Source: Anaerolineae bacterium
Lineage (GTDB): Bacteria; Chloroflexota; Anaerolineae; Aggregatilineales; Aggregatilineaceae
DNA length: 6,531 bases
Reading direction: 5' to 3'
Assembly: GCA_018056405.1 (NCBI GenBank)
Contig: JAGPFT010000176.1
Span: forward strand, 1-6,531
Part shown: positions 1 through 5,958 of the stretch, one piece after another
Position numbering within the stretch: position 1 is the first letter of the stretch
How the letters are laid out: the number at the start of each line of letters is the position of its first letter
Notes under the pieces: generated by a model
What the model was told of the DNA's origin: nothing
The model's input: the letters and a program-made list of their open reading frames with translations, nothing else
Database searches by the model: none
Program-made: the position numbers and the translations under genes

Positions 1-29
1 CCACGTGGAGAGGGGGCCGGGGGGTGAGG
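1..29. repeat. Half of a GC-rich palindromic repeat, cut by the window edge
   Basis: The window opens on CCACGTGG, itself a palindrome, followed by GAGAGGGGGCCGGGGGGTGAGG-like sequence. This is the right arm of the family seen whole at 6371-6405, where a CTCACCCCCCGGCCCC left arm precedes a CCCCTCTCC/GGAGAGGGG stem. The left arm must lie just outside the window. It is probably a dispersed non-coding repeat. Confidence 0.6.
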
Positions 30-303
30 CTTTCAAACGGCTTCTGGCGCGGACATGAGCGCCCGCCTGGTCACGTTCCGAGACAAGGTGGATGGGCAGT
101 TCCAGGTGTCGTCACCGCCAGGGAGTAGAACCTTATGGCCGGATTTCGTCGCATAACCCTACGTCGTGTGACACAGAGCAGCGCCCCTACGAAACCAGCG
201 CGTGCTTGGTTCGCCAACCGTATCCCTTACGGGGGAAGGGCCGAGGATGGGGGGCAAGCACTGGGGCTGCCCGCCTGCCAAAGTGCAGAACAGCCTGTCT
301 AAA
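30..303. other. Gene-free stretch with small hairpins and one repeat arm
   Basis: No convincing gene is seen. A 33-codon plus-strand frame (55-156) has no ribosome-binding site and no recognisable product. An imperfect hairpin pairs CGAA-CCA (190-197, one bulged A) with TGGTTCG (207-213). Positions 231-254 read as G-runs, GAAGGG, CCGAGGAT and G-runs, the right arm of the palindromic family at 2361-2470, with only a decayed left arm (ATCCC at about 222). No clear terminator for the minus-strand gene ending at 304 was found. Confidence 0.5.
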
Positions 304-870
304 CTACACGATAGCCAACGGAACTCTTAGCTTGCGGCAAAGGGCCTCGGCCTCGCTCGCCGTCAGCACGCGGTAGGCCGGCTGGTAGGCGGCACAGTAC
401 GCGGGCGAGTGGTGCACCGCCGGCCACTGCTCGTGGGCGCGCACCCGCCCGAAGAGCGCCGCCTCGCGCTGCTGGCATACGTCCGCGCAGAGCGCTCCCT
501 CGGTGCACAGGCTCTCGAAGACCTGCCACCACGCTGCCATCTGCTGGGCATCGCCGGGCACCTGCTCGGCGGAGCGCACAAACGCCTCCAGCAGCGGCTT
601 GATCCTGCCGCCGGCGGCCAGGTACGGGCGCAGATGCAGGCGCACGATCTGCGTGTCCGGATGGACGCTCTCGACCAGCGGCTCTTGTGCCGACGGCGAG
701 ATGCGCCCGGCTTCGTGCTCCAGCCATTCGCGGGCCGCTTTCTTGCTGGCGATCAGGTGTCCGGGGCCAAAGACCGCCTGGTGCAGCAGCTTGTAGATGT
801 CTGCGATCTGCATCTGCGGGTAGCGGGCCAGGTGCGTGCGGATCAGGGCGACGAGGCGCTCTTCGCTCAT
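304..870 (-). CDS. Conserved hypothetical protein, 188 aa, function unknown
   Basis: The frame stays open to a possible ATG at 924, but the ATG at 870 is preferred. AAGGAG (876-881 on the plus strand) sits 5 nt upstream of it, and a TAGAAT -10-like box at 908-913 would start transcription downstream of position 924. The product is soluble, with no signal peptide or membrane segment. Its N-terminal third is helical and contains IADIYKLLHQAVFGPGHLI, followed by a WLEHE helix. The centre has PLVESVHPDTQIVRLHLRPYL. The C-terminus has HHSPAYCAAYQPAYRVL and ends with a short helix and a hydrophobic tail. The motif density looks like a real, conserved family and I have the impression of similar unnamed bacterial proteins, but I cannot assign a domain or function. 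His, Asp and Glu residues (H30, H38, H71, H154-H155 roughly) could bind metal; that is speculation. The gene lies 212 nt downstream of mrp on the same strand but probably has its own promoter. Confidence 0.85.
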   Translation of the reverse strand: MSEERLVALIRTHLARYPQMQIADIYKLLHQAVFGPGHLIASKKAAREWLEHEAGRISPSAQEPLVESVHPDTQIVRLHLRPYLAAGGRIKPLLEAFVRSAEQVPGDAQQMAAWWQVFESLCTEGALCADVCQQREAALFGRVRAHEQWPAVHHSPAYCAAYQPAYRVLTASEAEALCRKLRVPLAIV

Positions 871-907
871 GCGGTCTCCTTCTTCGTGCGCCAGCAGCAT
901 GGTGCCT

Positions 908-913
908 ATTCTA
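908..913 (-). promoter_or_regulatory. Candidate -10 box of the hypothetical gene
   Basis: On the minus strand the box reads TAGAAT, a 5/6 match to TATAAT, placed about 38 nt before the chosen ATG. Transcription would begin near 900, leaving a roughly 30-nt leader that contains the AAGGAG site. No good -35 hexamer is present at 16-18 nt, so this is a weak or factor-dependent promoter, or chance. Confidence 0.35.
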
Positions 914-1026
914 CACGGTGCCACACGCTTTTGCTTGGTCTGAGGGCAGCGAGGGCGCAGCAGACCTCGCGCTCAGCCAGAGACTTCCGAAGTTTGGCCT
1001 GCTGCGGACCGCACCCGTCGCACACG

Positions 1027-1058
1027 AAAACACCCCGGCTGCGAACCAAGCGCCGGGG
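1027..1058 (-). terminator. Probable intrinsic terminator after mrp
   Basis: Read on the minus strand, a perfect 7-bp GC stem CCCCGGC/GCCGGGG (1052-1058 with 1033-1039) closes a 12-nt loop and is followed by TGTTTTCG. It lies 25 nt beyond the mrp stop codon, the right place for a Rho-independent terminator, although the U-run is short. It would separate mrp from the hypothetical gene downstream. Confidence 0.5.
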
Positions 1059-1082
1059 CGTCGCACAGAGGAGGGAAGCGTG

Positions 1083-2141
1083 TCACTTGATGATGTTGAG
1101 CGGGATCGTCGGTGCCTGCGCCAGCAGCAGCACGCTCACCCGTGCCGCAATGGCCTGCGCCGCCGCGTGAAATGCTTTGCCCGCCGGGGAGTCGGGATCG
1201 TCGGCGACGACCGGGTGGCCGTTATCCCCGCTCTGACGCACATTGGCCATCAGCGGAATGCGCCCCAGGAAGGGCACGTCGCGTTCCTCAGCCAGCCGCT
1301 CGCCGCCACCCTCGCCAAAGAGGTCGCCGGACATATTCTCCAGCACGCCGACGATGGGCACGTTGAGCTTCTCGAACATGGCCAGGCCGCGCCGCGCGTC
1401 GTCTACAGCAACGCTCTGCGGTTGCGTGACGATAATCGCGCCGGTCAGCGGCACCGACTGGGCCAGGCTGAGCTGCGCGTCACCGGTGCCCGGCGGCAGG
1501 TCCACGATCATGTAGTCTAGCTCGCCCCAGGCCACGTCCTCGAAGAACTGGCGGATGGCGCTGTGCAGCATCGGCCCGCGCCAGATCATCGGCGTGTTGG
1601 GGTCGGCCAGAAAGCCCATGCTCATCACCTTCAGCCCGAAGACCTCGAAGGGGATCAGCTTCTGATCCGGCGTGATCGTCGGCTGCGCGAAGCCCAGCCC
1701 GATCATCTTGGGGATGTTGGGGCCGAGGATGTCGGCGTCCATCAGGCCGACGCGCGCGCCGCTTTGGGCCAGGGCCACCGCCAGGTTGACGGCGACCGTG
1801 CTCTTGCCCACGCCTCCCTTGCCACTGCTCACCGCCACAATGCTGCGCAGCGGGAGCCGCATCTGCCCGAAGATGCGGCTATCGGCGGGCACGTTCGACG
1901 CCCATTGGATCGCCACGTCGCGGATGCCATCCACTTGTTGGACAGCCTGCTTCGCTCGTTGGTAGATCACGTCCTTGAGCGGGCAGGCGGGCGTCGTCAG
2001 CACGACCGTGAAATGGGCCACGCCATCTTCCACGCGCACATCGCGGACCATCTTCAGCGACACCAGATCGCGATGAAGCTCCGGCTCGATCACCGTTCCT
2101 AACGCGGCCATCACCGCATCGTGCAGCTTTTGATCGCTCAC
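1083..2141 (-). CDS. mrp: Mrp/ApbC-family P-loop ATPase (iron-sulfur cluster carrier type), 352 aa, no CxxC
   Basis: This is a cytoplasmic ATPase of the Mrp/NBP35/ApbC family, whose members hold and transfer [4Fe-4S] clusters as dimers. The N-terminal MIP18/DUF59 domain covers about residues 5-78 and contains TTPACPLKD. The P-loop domain covers about 98-335, with the deviant Walker A SSGKGGVGKST near 105-115, DADILGPN near 135-140, IWRGPM near 186-191, and the switch motif DLPPGTGD near 214-221. Length is normal or slightly short. Oddly, the segment after ENMS, which in E. coli Mrp carries CSNC, is shortened to GDLFGEGGG, so the CxxC cluster ligands are missing. The only cysteine in the protein is C53 of the N-terminal domain. 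Two GTG starts are possible, at 2147 and 2141. GAGG (2149-2152) is 7 nt from the second but only 1 nt from the first, so 2141 is preferred. Family assignment is secure; cluster-carrier function is uncertain because of the missing cysteines. Confidence 0.95.
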   Translation of the reverse strand: MSDQKLHDAVMAALGTVIEPELHRDLVSLKMVRDVRVEDGVAHFTVVLTTPACPLKDVIYQRAKQAVQQVDGIRDVAIQWASNVPADSRIFGQMRLPLRSIVAVSSGKGGVGKSTVAVNLAVALAQSGARVGLMDADILGPNIPKMIGLGFAQPTITPDQKLIPFEVFGLKVMSMGFLADPNTPMIWRGPMLHSAIRQFFEDVAWGELDYMIVDLPPGTGDAQLSLAQSVPLTGAIIVTQPQSVAVDDARRGLAMFEKLNVPIVGVLENMSGDLFGEGGGERLAEERDVPFLGRIPLMANVRQSGDNGHPVVADDPDSPAGKAFHAAAQAIAARVSVLLLAQAPTIPLNIIK

Positions 2142-2164
2142 AAACACACCTCACTTGGCTGACT

Positions 2165-2180
2165 ACCGGGCAGACCCGGC
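2165..2180 (-). promoter_or_regulatory. Hairpin in the mrp 5' leader
   Basis: A perfect CCGGG/CCCGG stem (2166-2170 with 2175-2179) with a 4-nt loop, extendable by one G-U pair, lies between the predicted mrp transcription start and the GAGG ribosome-binding site, ending about 12 nt upstream of it. It could influence transcript stability or ribosome access. It is short, and no ligand-binding RNA architecture is recognisable. Confidence 0.35.
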
Positions 2181-2219
2181 GTTGGCACGCTGCCCGCTCG
2201 TTTTTGGCACAATAGCCAG

Positions 2220-2225
2220 ATTATA
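2220..2225 (-). promoter_or_regulatory. Candidate -10 box of mrp (TATAAT)
   Basis: The minus strand has a consensus TATAAT about 79 nt before the GTG start, the only perfect -10 hexamer noticed in this GC-rich window. No TTGACA-like hexamer sits 15-18 nt upstream (positions 2241-2248 read as GGGCTT-type sequence), so the -35 contact is weak. The GCAGAG repeat begins exactly at the -35 edge (2247). Transcription would start near 2213, giving a leader of about 70 nt that contains the hairpin at 2165-2180. Confidence 0.45.
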
Positions 2226-2246
2226 GCGCAGTTCCCGGCGAAAGCC

Positions 2247-2295
2247 CGATGGGGGCGAAATGCTTGAACCGCAGAGACGCAGAGGACGCAGAGAA
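2247..2295 (+). repeat. Dispersed GCAGAG repeat, copy A
   Basis: The 49-bp unit begins CGATGGGGGCGA and continues through TGAACCGCAGAG into three spaced GCAGAG blocks. It matches the minus strand of 6255-6303 at 45 of 49 positions; the mismatches are at unit positions 13, 16, 18 and 31. A weaker copy is at 5959-5990. Translated, it yields the NRRDAEDAEK peptide typical of spurious database entries. The outer limit is sharp on the CGATGG side, where flanking sequence no longer matches. Confidence 0.8.
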
Positions 2296-2327
2296 GAGCT
2301 ATTCAGATTCTTTGCCTTTCGCACCCC

Positions 2328-2487
2328 CTATACATTACCCACGTCTTTGGCTGTGCCTGTCCCCCCCATCCCTGGCCCTTCCCCCTCGTGAGGGGAAGGG
2401 AGGAAAGCGGCGGGCCTGCTCCCCTTCCCTCCGCGCAGCGTAGGGGAAGGGGCTGGGGGATGGGGGGTATTTGTGGGTAACGCATAG
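2328..2487. repeat. 160-bp palindromic element with 15-bp terminal inverted repeats
   Basis: The ends are CTATACATTACCCAC (2328-2342) and GTGGGTAACGCATAG (2473-2487), complementary at 13 of 15 positions with the inner 8 perfect. Inside, a C-run arm (2361-2375) faces a G-run arm (2454-2467). Two further 9-bp stems occur: CCCTTCCCC (2376-2384) with GGGGAAGGG (2392-2400), and CCCCTTCCC (2421-2429) with GGGAAGGGG (2444-2452). The whole can fold as one long stem topped by two hairpins. No transposase and no target-site duplication were seen. It may be a small non-autonomous mobile element or a nested palindromic intergenic repeat. Confidence 0.65.
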
Positions 2488-2522
2488 CCACACCGCCAGA
2501 TGATCCGGTTCTGATGGGCACC

Positions 2523-2548
2523 GACCCCCAGATATATGGGGTCTGGGG
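2523..2548. repeat. Two overlapping, mutually exclusive hairpins
   Basis: GACCCC (2523-2528) can pair with GGGGTC (2538-2543). Alternatively CCCCAGA (2526-2532) can pair with TCTGGGG (2542-2548). Both stems are perfect but share bases, so only one can form at a time. The site lies about 120 nt upstream of the kinase start and upstream of its candidate promoter, and has no T-run on either side, so an intrinsic terminator is unlikely. Confidence 0.45.
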
Positions 2549-2625
2549 CAAAATTGAAGCGCGATCCGAATGGTTCTCAAACCAACCTCGCACCTATGTG
2601 GCTTTCGTCGCGAGTGCGCCTGGAG

Positions 2626-2631
2626 TAGAAT
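2626..2631 (+). promoter_or_regulatory. Candidate -10 box of the histidine kinase
   Basis: TAGAAT is a 5/6 match to TATAAT, 34 nt before the ATG at 2665. The same hexamer occurs ahead of the hypothetical gene (908-913, minus strand). The -35 area (2602-2609) has only TT-rich partial similarity. Transcription would start near 2638-2640, giving a short leader without a visible Shine-Dalgarno sequence. Confidence 0.3.
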
Positions 2632-2664
2632 CCTAACTATCGAATATTGGCATCATCCAGATGC

Positions 2665-3876
2665 ATGGGCGTTGGCCGAGTGGGACATCAATCGCAGCTC
2701 TCCGAGTTAATCGTTTTGCCGCCAGGGTTTGCCAGGGTGGGTGTGTTGCTCATTGCCGGGCAGACGGATAACGCGGTCTCGCTGCGGCAGCAGCTTGTCG
2801 CTGGAGAGTACACGGTGCTGGACGGCGCAACGCCGGCGCGCATCCGCCAGGCGCTCTTCGAGGGTGCTGCGGATGCGGCGATCATCGCCTGCTTGCCGGG
2901 CGATCAAGCCTGGGAAACGTGCGCGCTGATCAAGCACGACGAGACCGCCTTCGTGCCGGTTGTTCTCATCGGCGCGTTGCCGCCCGGCGTCTGCGAGACA
3001 GAGGAAGCGGTGCACTTCGGACCGGATGTTGTGCTTGAGGACTGGCCGCATCCCGTTGATTTGCAGCGCGCCTTGCATACGCTGCTGCGCATCAAGCGGC
3101 AAACCGACGACCGCCGCCAGCAGATCGATTCCGACGCCCAGCGTTTCGAGCGCATTAAGGCCAGCATCATTGACCGCGTGTCGCACGAACTGAGCACGCC
3201 GCTGCTCATCGTCAAGTCTGCCGTCGCGCTGTTGGCTGAGGATGTCTACTCGCGTCCTGAAGGGGATGAGCAGGGTTTGGCGCTGATGGCTACGCAGTCG
3301 GTCGCCCGCCTGGAAAACCTGGTCAGCAACATCCGCCAGTTGGCCCGTACCCATCATATTGTCTTCAGCCTGGTGCACATCGAAGAATCCGCCGACTACG
3401 CGCTGCGCCAGCTTGAGCGCGCCTGGGCGTCGCAGGGAGACGTGCAGCGCATCGCCAAGCACCTGCCTGCCGACCTACCGCCAGTTTACAGCGATAAGTT
3501 TGCGCTGGGCCATCTGCTCCAGATTTTGCTGGACAACGCCCTGCGTTACAGCCCCAGTGATACGCCTGTTCACCTGTACGCCGAGCAGGCGGAGAACGAC
3601 GAGATTGTGATCGGCGTGCAGGACTTTGGCGAAGGAATTGCGCCGGACGAACTGGCTCATATCTTTCTGCCGTTCTACAAGGTGAACAACGCCACGTCTC
3701 GGCACCAGCGCGGCGCTGGGACGGGCCTGGCATTGGCCGGGCTGCTGGCGGCCAGTATGCACACGGCTATTGAAGTGAAGAGCGTCCTCGGCGAAGGCAG
3801 CACGTTCTGGCTCCGGTTGCCCGCTGTCTCCCTGGCAGATCAGGCCGGCCCGGCGGCTGAGCGCCCGGCGGTGTAG
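2665..3876 (+). CDS. Soluble sensor histidine kinase with degenerate N-terminal receiver-like domain, 403 aa
   Basis: The product is a cytoplasmic two-component kinase that should autophosphorylate on His174 and pass the phosphate to a response regulator not present here. Residues about 25-142 have the alternating strand/helix pattern of a receiver domain (VGVLLIAG, DAAIIACLP, VPVVLIGAL), but the first-strand acidic pair, the phospho-acceptor Asp (hydrophobic residues precede CLP) and the conserved Lys are absent, suggesting a pseudo-receiver. A polar, probably coiled-coil linker precedes the HisKA H-box VSHELSTPL (His174). The ATPase domain has the N-box LLDNALRYSP (Asn291), the G1 box DFGEGI (320-325), an F-box-like IFLPFYKV, and the G2 box GAGTGLAL from 350. 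There are no membrane segments or signal peptide. The start is uncertain: a TTG at 2647 would add six residues; neither start has a Shine-Dalgarno. The ATG is preferred by codon. It is an orphan kinase diverging from mrp, and its signal is unknown. Confidence 0.92.
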   Translation: MGVGRVGHQSQLSELIVLPPGFARVGVLLIAGQTDNAVSLRQQLVAGEYTVLDGATPARIRQALFEGAADAAIIACLPGDQAWETCALIKHDETAFVPVVLIGALPPGVCETEEAVHFGPDVVLEDWPHPVDLQRALHTLLRIKRQTDDRRQQIDSDAQRFERIKASIIDRVSHELSTPLLIVKSAVALLAEDVYSRPEGDEQGLALMATQSVARLENLVSNIRQLARTHHIVFSLVHIEESADYALRQLERAWASQGDVQRIAKHLPADLPPVYSDKFALGHLLQILLDNALRYSPSDTPVHLYAEQAENDEIVIGVQDFGEGIAPDELAHIFLPFYKVNNATSRHQRGAGTGLALAGLLAASMHTAIEVKSVLGEGSTFWLRLPAVSLADQAGPAAERPAV

Positions 3877-3882
3877 AAGCAT

Positions 3883-3895
3883 GGCGCGGTGCGCC
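3883..3895 (+). terminator. Weak hairpin just after the kinase stop
   Basis: GGCGC (3883-3887) and GCGCC (3891-3895) form a perfect 5-bp stem with a 3-nt loop six bases past the stop codon, followed by GTCTTC rather than a real T-run. It may contribute to termination but is a poor intrinsic terminator. Confidence 0.25.
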
Positions 3896-4017
3896 GTCTT
3901 CAAGACCCGCGTGCAATGAGAGGAACAGGCTGAGCGCGGCGGGGGCCATGCAGCGCCTCCCGCGAGGGTCCACGAACAACCTGTTGCCAGGGGAGGTCAG
4001 GACTACTCGCTGAACGC

Positions 4018-4057
4018 CTCTCCCCCTCAATCCCCCCTCCAGCCGAGCAGAGGGGGG
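4018..4057. repeat. GC-rich palindromic repeat with left arm CTCCCCCTCAATC
   Basis: A perfect 8-bp stem CCCCCCTC (4032-4039) with GAGGGGGG (4050-4057) has a 10-nt loop. The outer left arm CTCCCCCTCAATCCCC is the complement of the right arm of the unit at 6425-6461 (GGGGATTGAGGGGTGAG), so this is an opposite half of the same family. The rest of 3877-4156 shows no gene, though 4135-4148 contains GGGGACTGTCC with an internal GGAC-T-GTCC dyad. Confidence 0.6.
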
Positions 4058-4156
4058 ACGATCTGGCAGGCGGCTTTTCCCTTCCCCTCGCTTTGTTGGG
4101 TTCAGGGGCGGACAGGCGTTGAGAGCAAGCAGAATTGGGGACTGTCCTTCACTTTA

Positions 4157-4246
4157 CCTCACCCTCGCTCGGTGCTAACGCGCCTCGCCGCCCCCTCTCC
4201 GACGCGGAGAGAGGGCTGGCCGGGCGCAGCGAGGCCGGGGGTGAGG
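4157..4246. repeat. 90-bp palindromic repeat with CCTCACCC/GGGTGAGG ends
   Basis: The outer ends CCTCACCC (4157-4164) and GGGTGAGG (4239-4246) are perfectly complementary. The core stem CTCTCC (4195-4200) with GGAGAG (4206-4211) has a 5-nt loop. The intervening arms are only partly complementary. It belongs to the same family as 1-29 and 6371-6461 but is longer and more diverged. Overlapping open frames, such as plus-strand 4135-4368, are readings of this repeat and not genes. Confidence 0.65.
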
Positions 4247-4325
4247 TCAAGCACAACGCTCGCCCCGCCCGGCTTTTCCCCTACGCCCGCCCGTCGCGCC
4301 CTTGCGATCCGGTCATCCCGCGCTA

Positions 4326-4346
4326 CACTTGCCGGAGGCGCAAGTG
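4326..4346. promoter_or_regulatory. Inverted repeat upstream of the LCP gene (possible operator or hairpin)
   Basis: CACTTGC (4326-4332) and GCAAGTG (4340-4346) are perfect 7-bp complements around a 7-nt centre, ending 48 nt before the LCP start codon. It is AT-richer than the surrounding G/C-run palindromes and unrelated to them. It could be an operator for a dimeric regulator or a leader hairpin. No convincing -10/-35 pair was found beside it; TACACT at 4324-4329 is a 4/6 match to -10 and overlaps the left arm. Confidence 0.35.
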
Positions 4347-4394
4347 GGCTGCTGCGCTCCTGTGCTAATCTACCAGTGATGCGGAGAAAAGCCG

Positions 4395-5921
4395 ATGTTG
4401 TCTCGAACACGCTCCCTGGCGCTAGTCGCGGGGCCGCTGGCCCTGGCTGTAGTGCTCGTCGCGCTGGCGGCGACTAGCGGCGCGCTGGCCCTCCAGGGGC
4501 CGACGCCTCCGCCGACCAACACCCCCCGGTCCACCGCCCTGCCCACCAATACGCCGCGCCCCACTTTGCCGCCGACCGAGACCCCTCCGCCTACCAGCAC
4601 GCCGACTCCGCTTCCCACGGAGCCGGTCTTTCTGCCGACGCCGACGCTCTACTACCCGCCGGAGTATCAGCCCAGCCGCGAGCAGCCCACGGCCATCCCA
4701 ACAGCCATGCCGCGCCTGCGCGCGCTCGACGAGAACAACACGCCCTACGAGTTGCTCAACGTCCTGTTGCTCGGTCATGACGGCACCCTGGAACCGGGCA
4801 GTCCGTTCCACACCGACACGATGATCGTCGTCTCGATCAACCGCGACACCAACACTGTCTCCATGATCTCCCTGCCGCGCGATCTGTTCGTCTACATCCC
4901 CAACTGGGGCATGGGCCGCCTCAATCTGGCCTGGGGCTACGGCGAAGCCATTGGCTGGACGGACGGCAGTTGGGGCATGATGCGCCAGACCATCCTCTAC
5001 AACTTCGGCATCGAGACGCACTACTACGCGATGGTGGACTTCGAGGGCTTCGAGCAAATCATTGACGCTGTTGGCGGCGTGACTATCGCGGTGGATTGCC
5101 CGATCCAGGACATCCGCTGCACCGGCGCAGCCTGTACCGACGGCATCCCTGGCAACGAGGCCGACAGCGACTTCGAGCTATACACGTTGCCAGTCGGCGT
5201 CTTCGACATGGACGCTGAGCTGGCCCTGTGGTACGCGCGCAGCCGCAAGAACACCATTGACTTCGACCGGGGCCGTCGCCAGCAGCAGCTTCTGCGGGCC
5301 ATCTGGGCCAAAACCAAAGCGACCGGCCAGATCACCCAGATTCCGCAGTTATACGATCAGCTTATCTCGGTCGTTGAGACCAACATGCCCCTTTCGGAGA
5401 TCATCCCGCTGATCCCACTGGCGCTGAGCATCGAGCCGAACGACATCGAGAATCACTTCTTCCGCAAGAATGTGGAGACGGTCGCCTGGTCGCCGGATGG
5501 CGTGACCAACGTCCAGCTTCCTCACCCCGACGGCGGCATGATGCGGCTGATCCAGAACTTTCTCCAGCCGCCCACCCAGAACCGGCTGCGCCTGGAAAAC
5601 GCGCGCATCGCCATCTACAACGGCACGAACAACCCTGGTTGGGACATCGTAGCCGCCGAGCGGTTGATCTGGGAAGGGTTCGCGCCCTCCGCGATGGGGC
5701 CTGCCGACCGCACCGACTACGCCACCTCAATGATCATTGACTACACAGGAACCAGCAAGGGCAGCAGCCTGAATCAGTTGGTCGGGCTGCTCAACATCCG
5801 CCCGGATCAGGTCGTCGTCCAGCCCGATCCCAACCGCACAGTGGACTTCGAGATCATCCTCGGCGCGGACTACAACTCGTGCGTGGGCCGCCAGTGGGTC
5901 GCCCCCACCGAGACGGGGTGA
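4395..5921 (+). CDS. LytR-CpsA-Psr (LCP) family protein with Pro/Thr-rich stalk and LytR_C domain, 508 aa
   Basis: LCP enzymes transfer glycopolymers from a polyprenyl-phosphate lipid to the cell wall or a surface acceptor outside the membrane. The ATG follows GGAG (4383-4386) by 8 nt. Residues 1-33 form a signal peptide or anchor (arginines at 4 and 6, then a hydrophobic stretch). Residues 35-85 are a Pro/Thr-rich stalk with a repeated PTNTPR unit, probably disordered and possibly glycosylated. The LCP domain spans about 120-306: LNVLLLGHDG, HTDTMIVVSI (Asp141), SLPRDLFVYIP (Arg162, Asp163), DFEGFEQIIDAVGGV, and LWYARSRKNTIDFDRGRRQQQ with the conserved arginines. The residue before TDT is His139 where Arg is common. 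Residues about 401-490 (ARIAIYNGTN onward) resemble the LytR_C domain. Cysteines at 234, 242 and 247 plus one near the C-terminus could form disulfides. Family is secure; the polymer is unknown, so no specific symbol is given. Confidence 0.95.
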   Translation: MLSRTRSLALVAGPLALAVVLVALAATSGALALQGPTPPPTNTPRSTALPTNTPRPTLPPTETPPPTSTPTPLPTEPVFLPTPTLYYPPEYQPSREQPTAIPTAMPRLRALDENNTPYELLNVLLLGHDGTLEPGSPFHTDTMIVVSINRDTNTVSMISLPRDLFVYIPNWGMGRLNLAWGYGEAIGWTDGSWGMMRQTILYNFGIETHYYAMVDFEGFEQIIDAVGGVTIAVDCPIQDIRCTGAACTDGIPGNEADSDFELYTLPVGVFDMDAELALWYARSRKNTIDFDRGRRQQQLLRAIWAKTKATGQITQIPQLYDQLISVVETNMPLSEIIPLIPLALSIEPNDIENHFFRKNVETVAWSPDGVTNVQLPHPDGGMMRLIQNFLQPPTQNRLRLENARIAIYNGTNNPGWDIVAAERLIWEGFAPSAMGPADRTDYATSMIIDYTGTSKGSSLNQLVGLLNIRPDQVVVQPDPNRTVDFEIILGADYNSCVGRQWVAPTETG

Positions 5922-5958
5922 GGCTTAAGCAGGCGTATCTCATTTCTGGGGCAAAAGA

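Noticed and set aside
55..156. A 33-codon plus-strand frame starting MSARLVTFRDKVDG
   Set aside because: The residues look plausible, but there is no ribosome-binding site, an in-frame stop lies at 25-27, and the product is not recognisable. It could be a gene remnant but cannot be supported.
207..225. tRNA T-arm-like GGTTCGCC
   Set aside because: Only a short hairpin with a TTCG loop; there is no acceptor stem, anticodon arm or CCA context.
409..1170. Long plus-strand frame (253 codons) antisense to the hypothetical gene
   Set aside because: It overlaps the better-supported minus-strand gene and the start of mrp in antisense and shows no domain; it is a GC-driven shadow.
2249..2443. Plus-strand open frame encoding a peptide with NRRDAEDAEK
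   Set aside because: It is a translation of repeat copy A and the following palindrome; the same peptide pattern (NRRGAEDAEK) arises at copy C, there is no ribosome-binding site, and the composition is that of the repeat.
4135..4368. Plus-strand 77-codon open frame before the LCP gene
   Set aside because: It reads through the 4157-4246 palindrome, has no ribosome-binding site or domain, and its minus-strand counterpart is equally open because of high GC.
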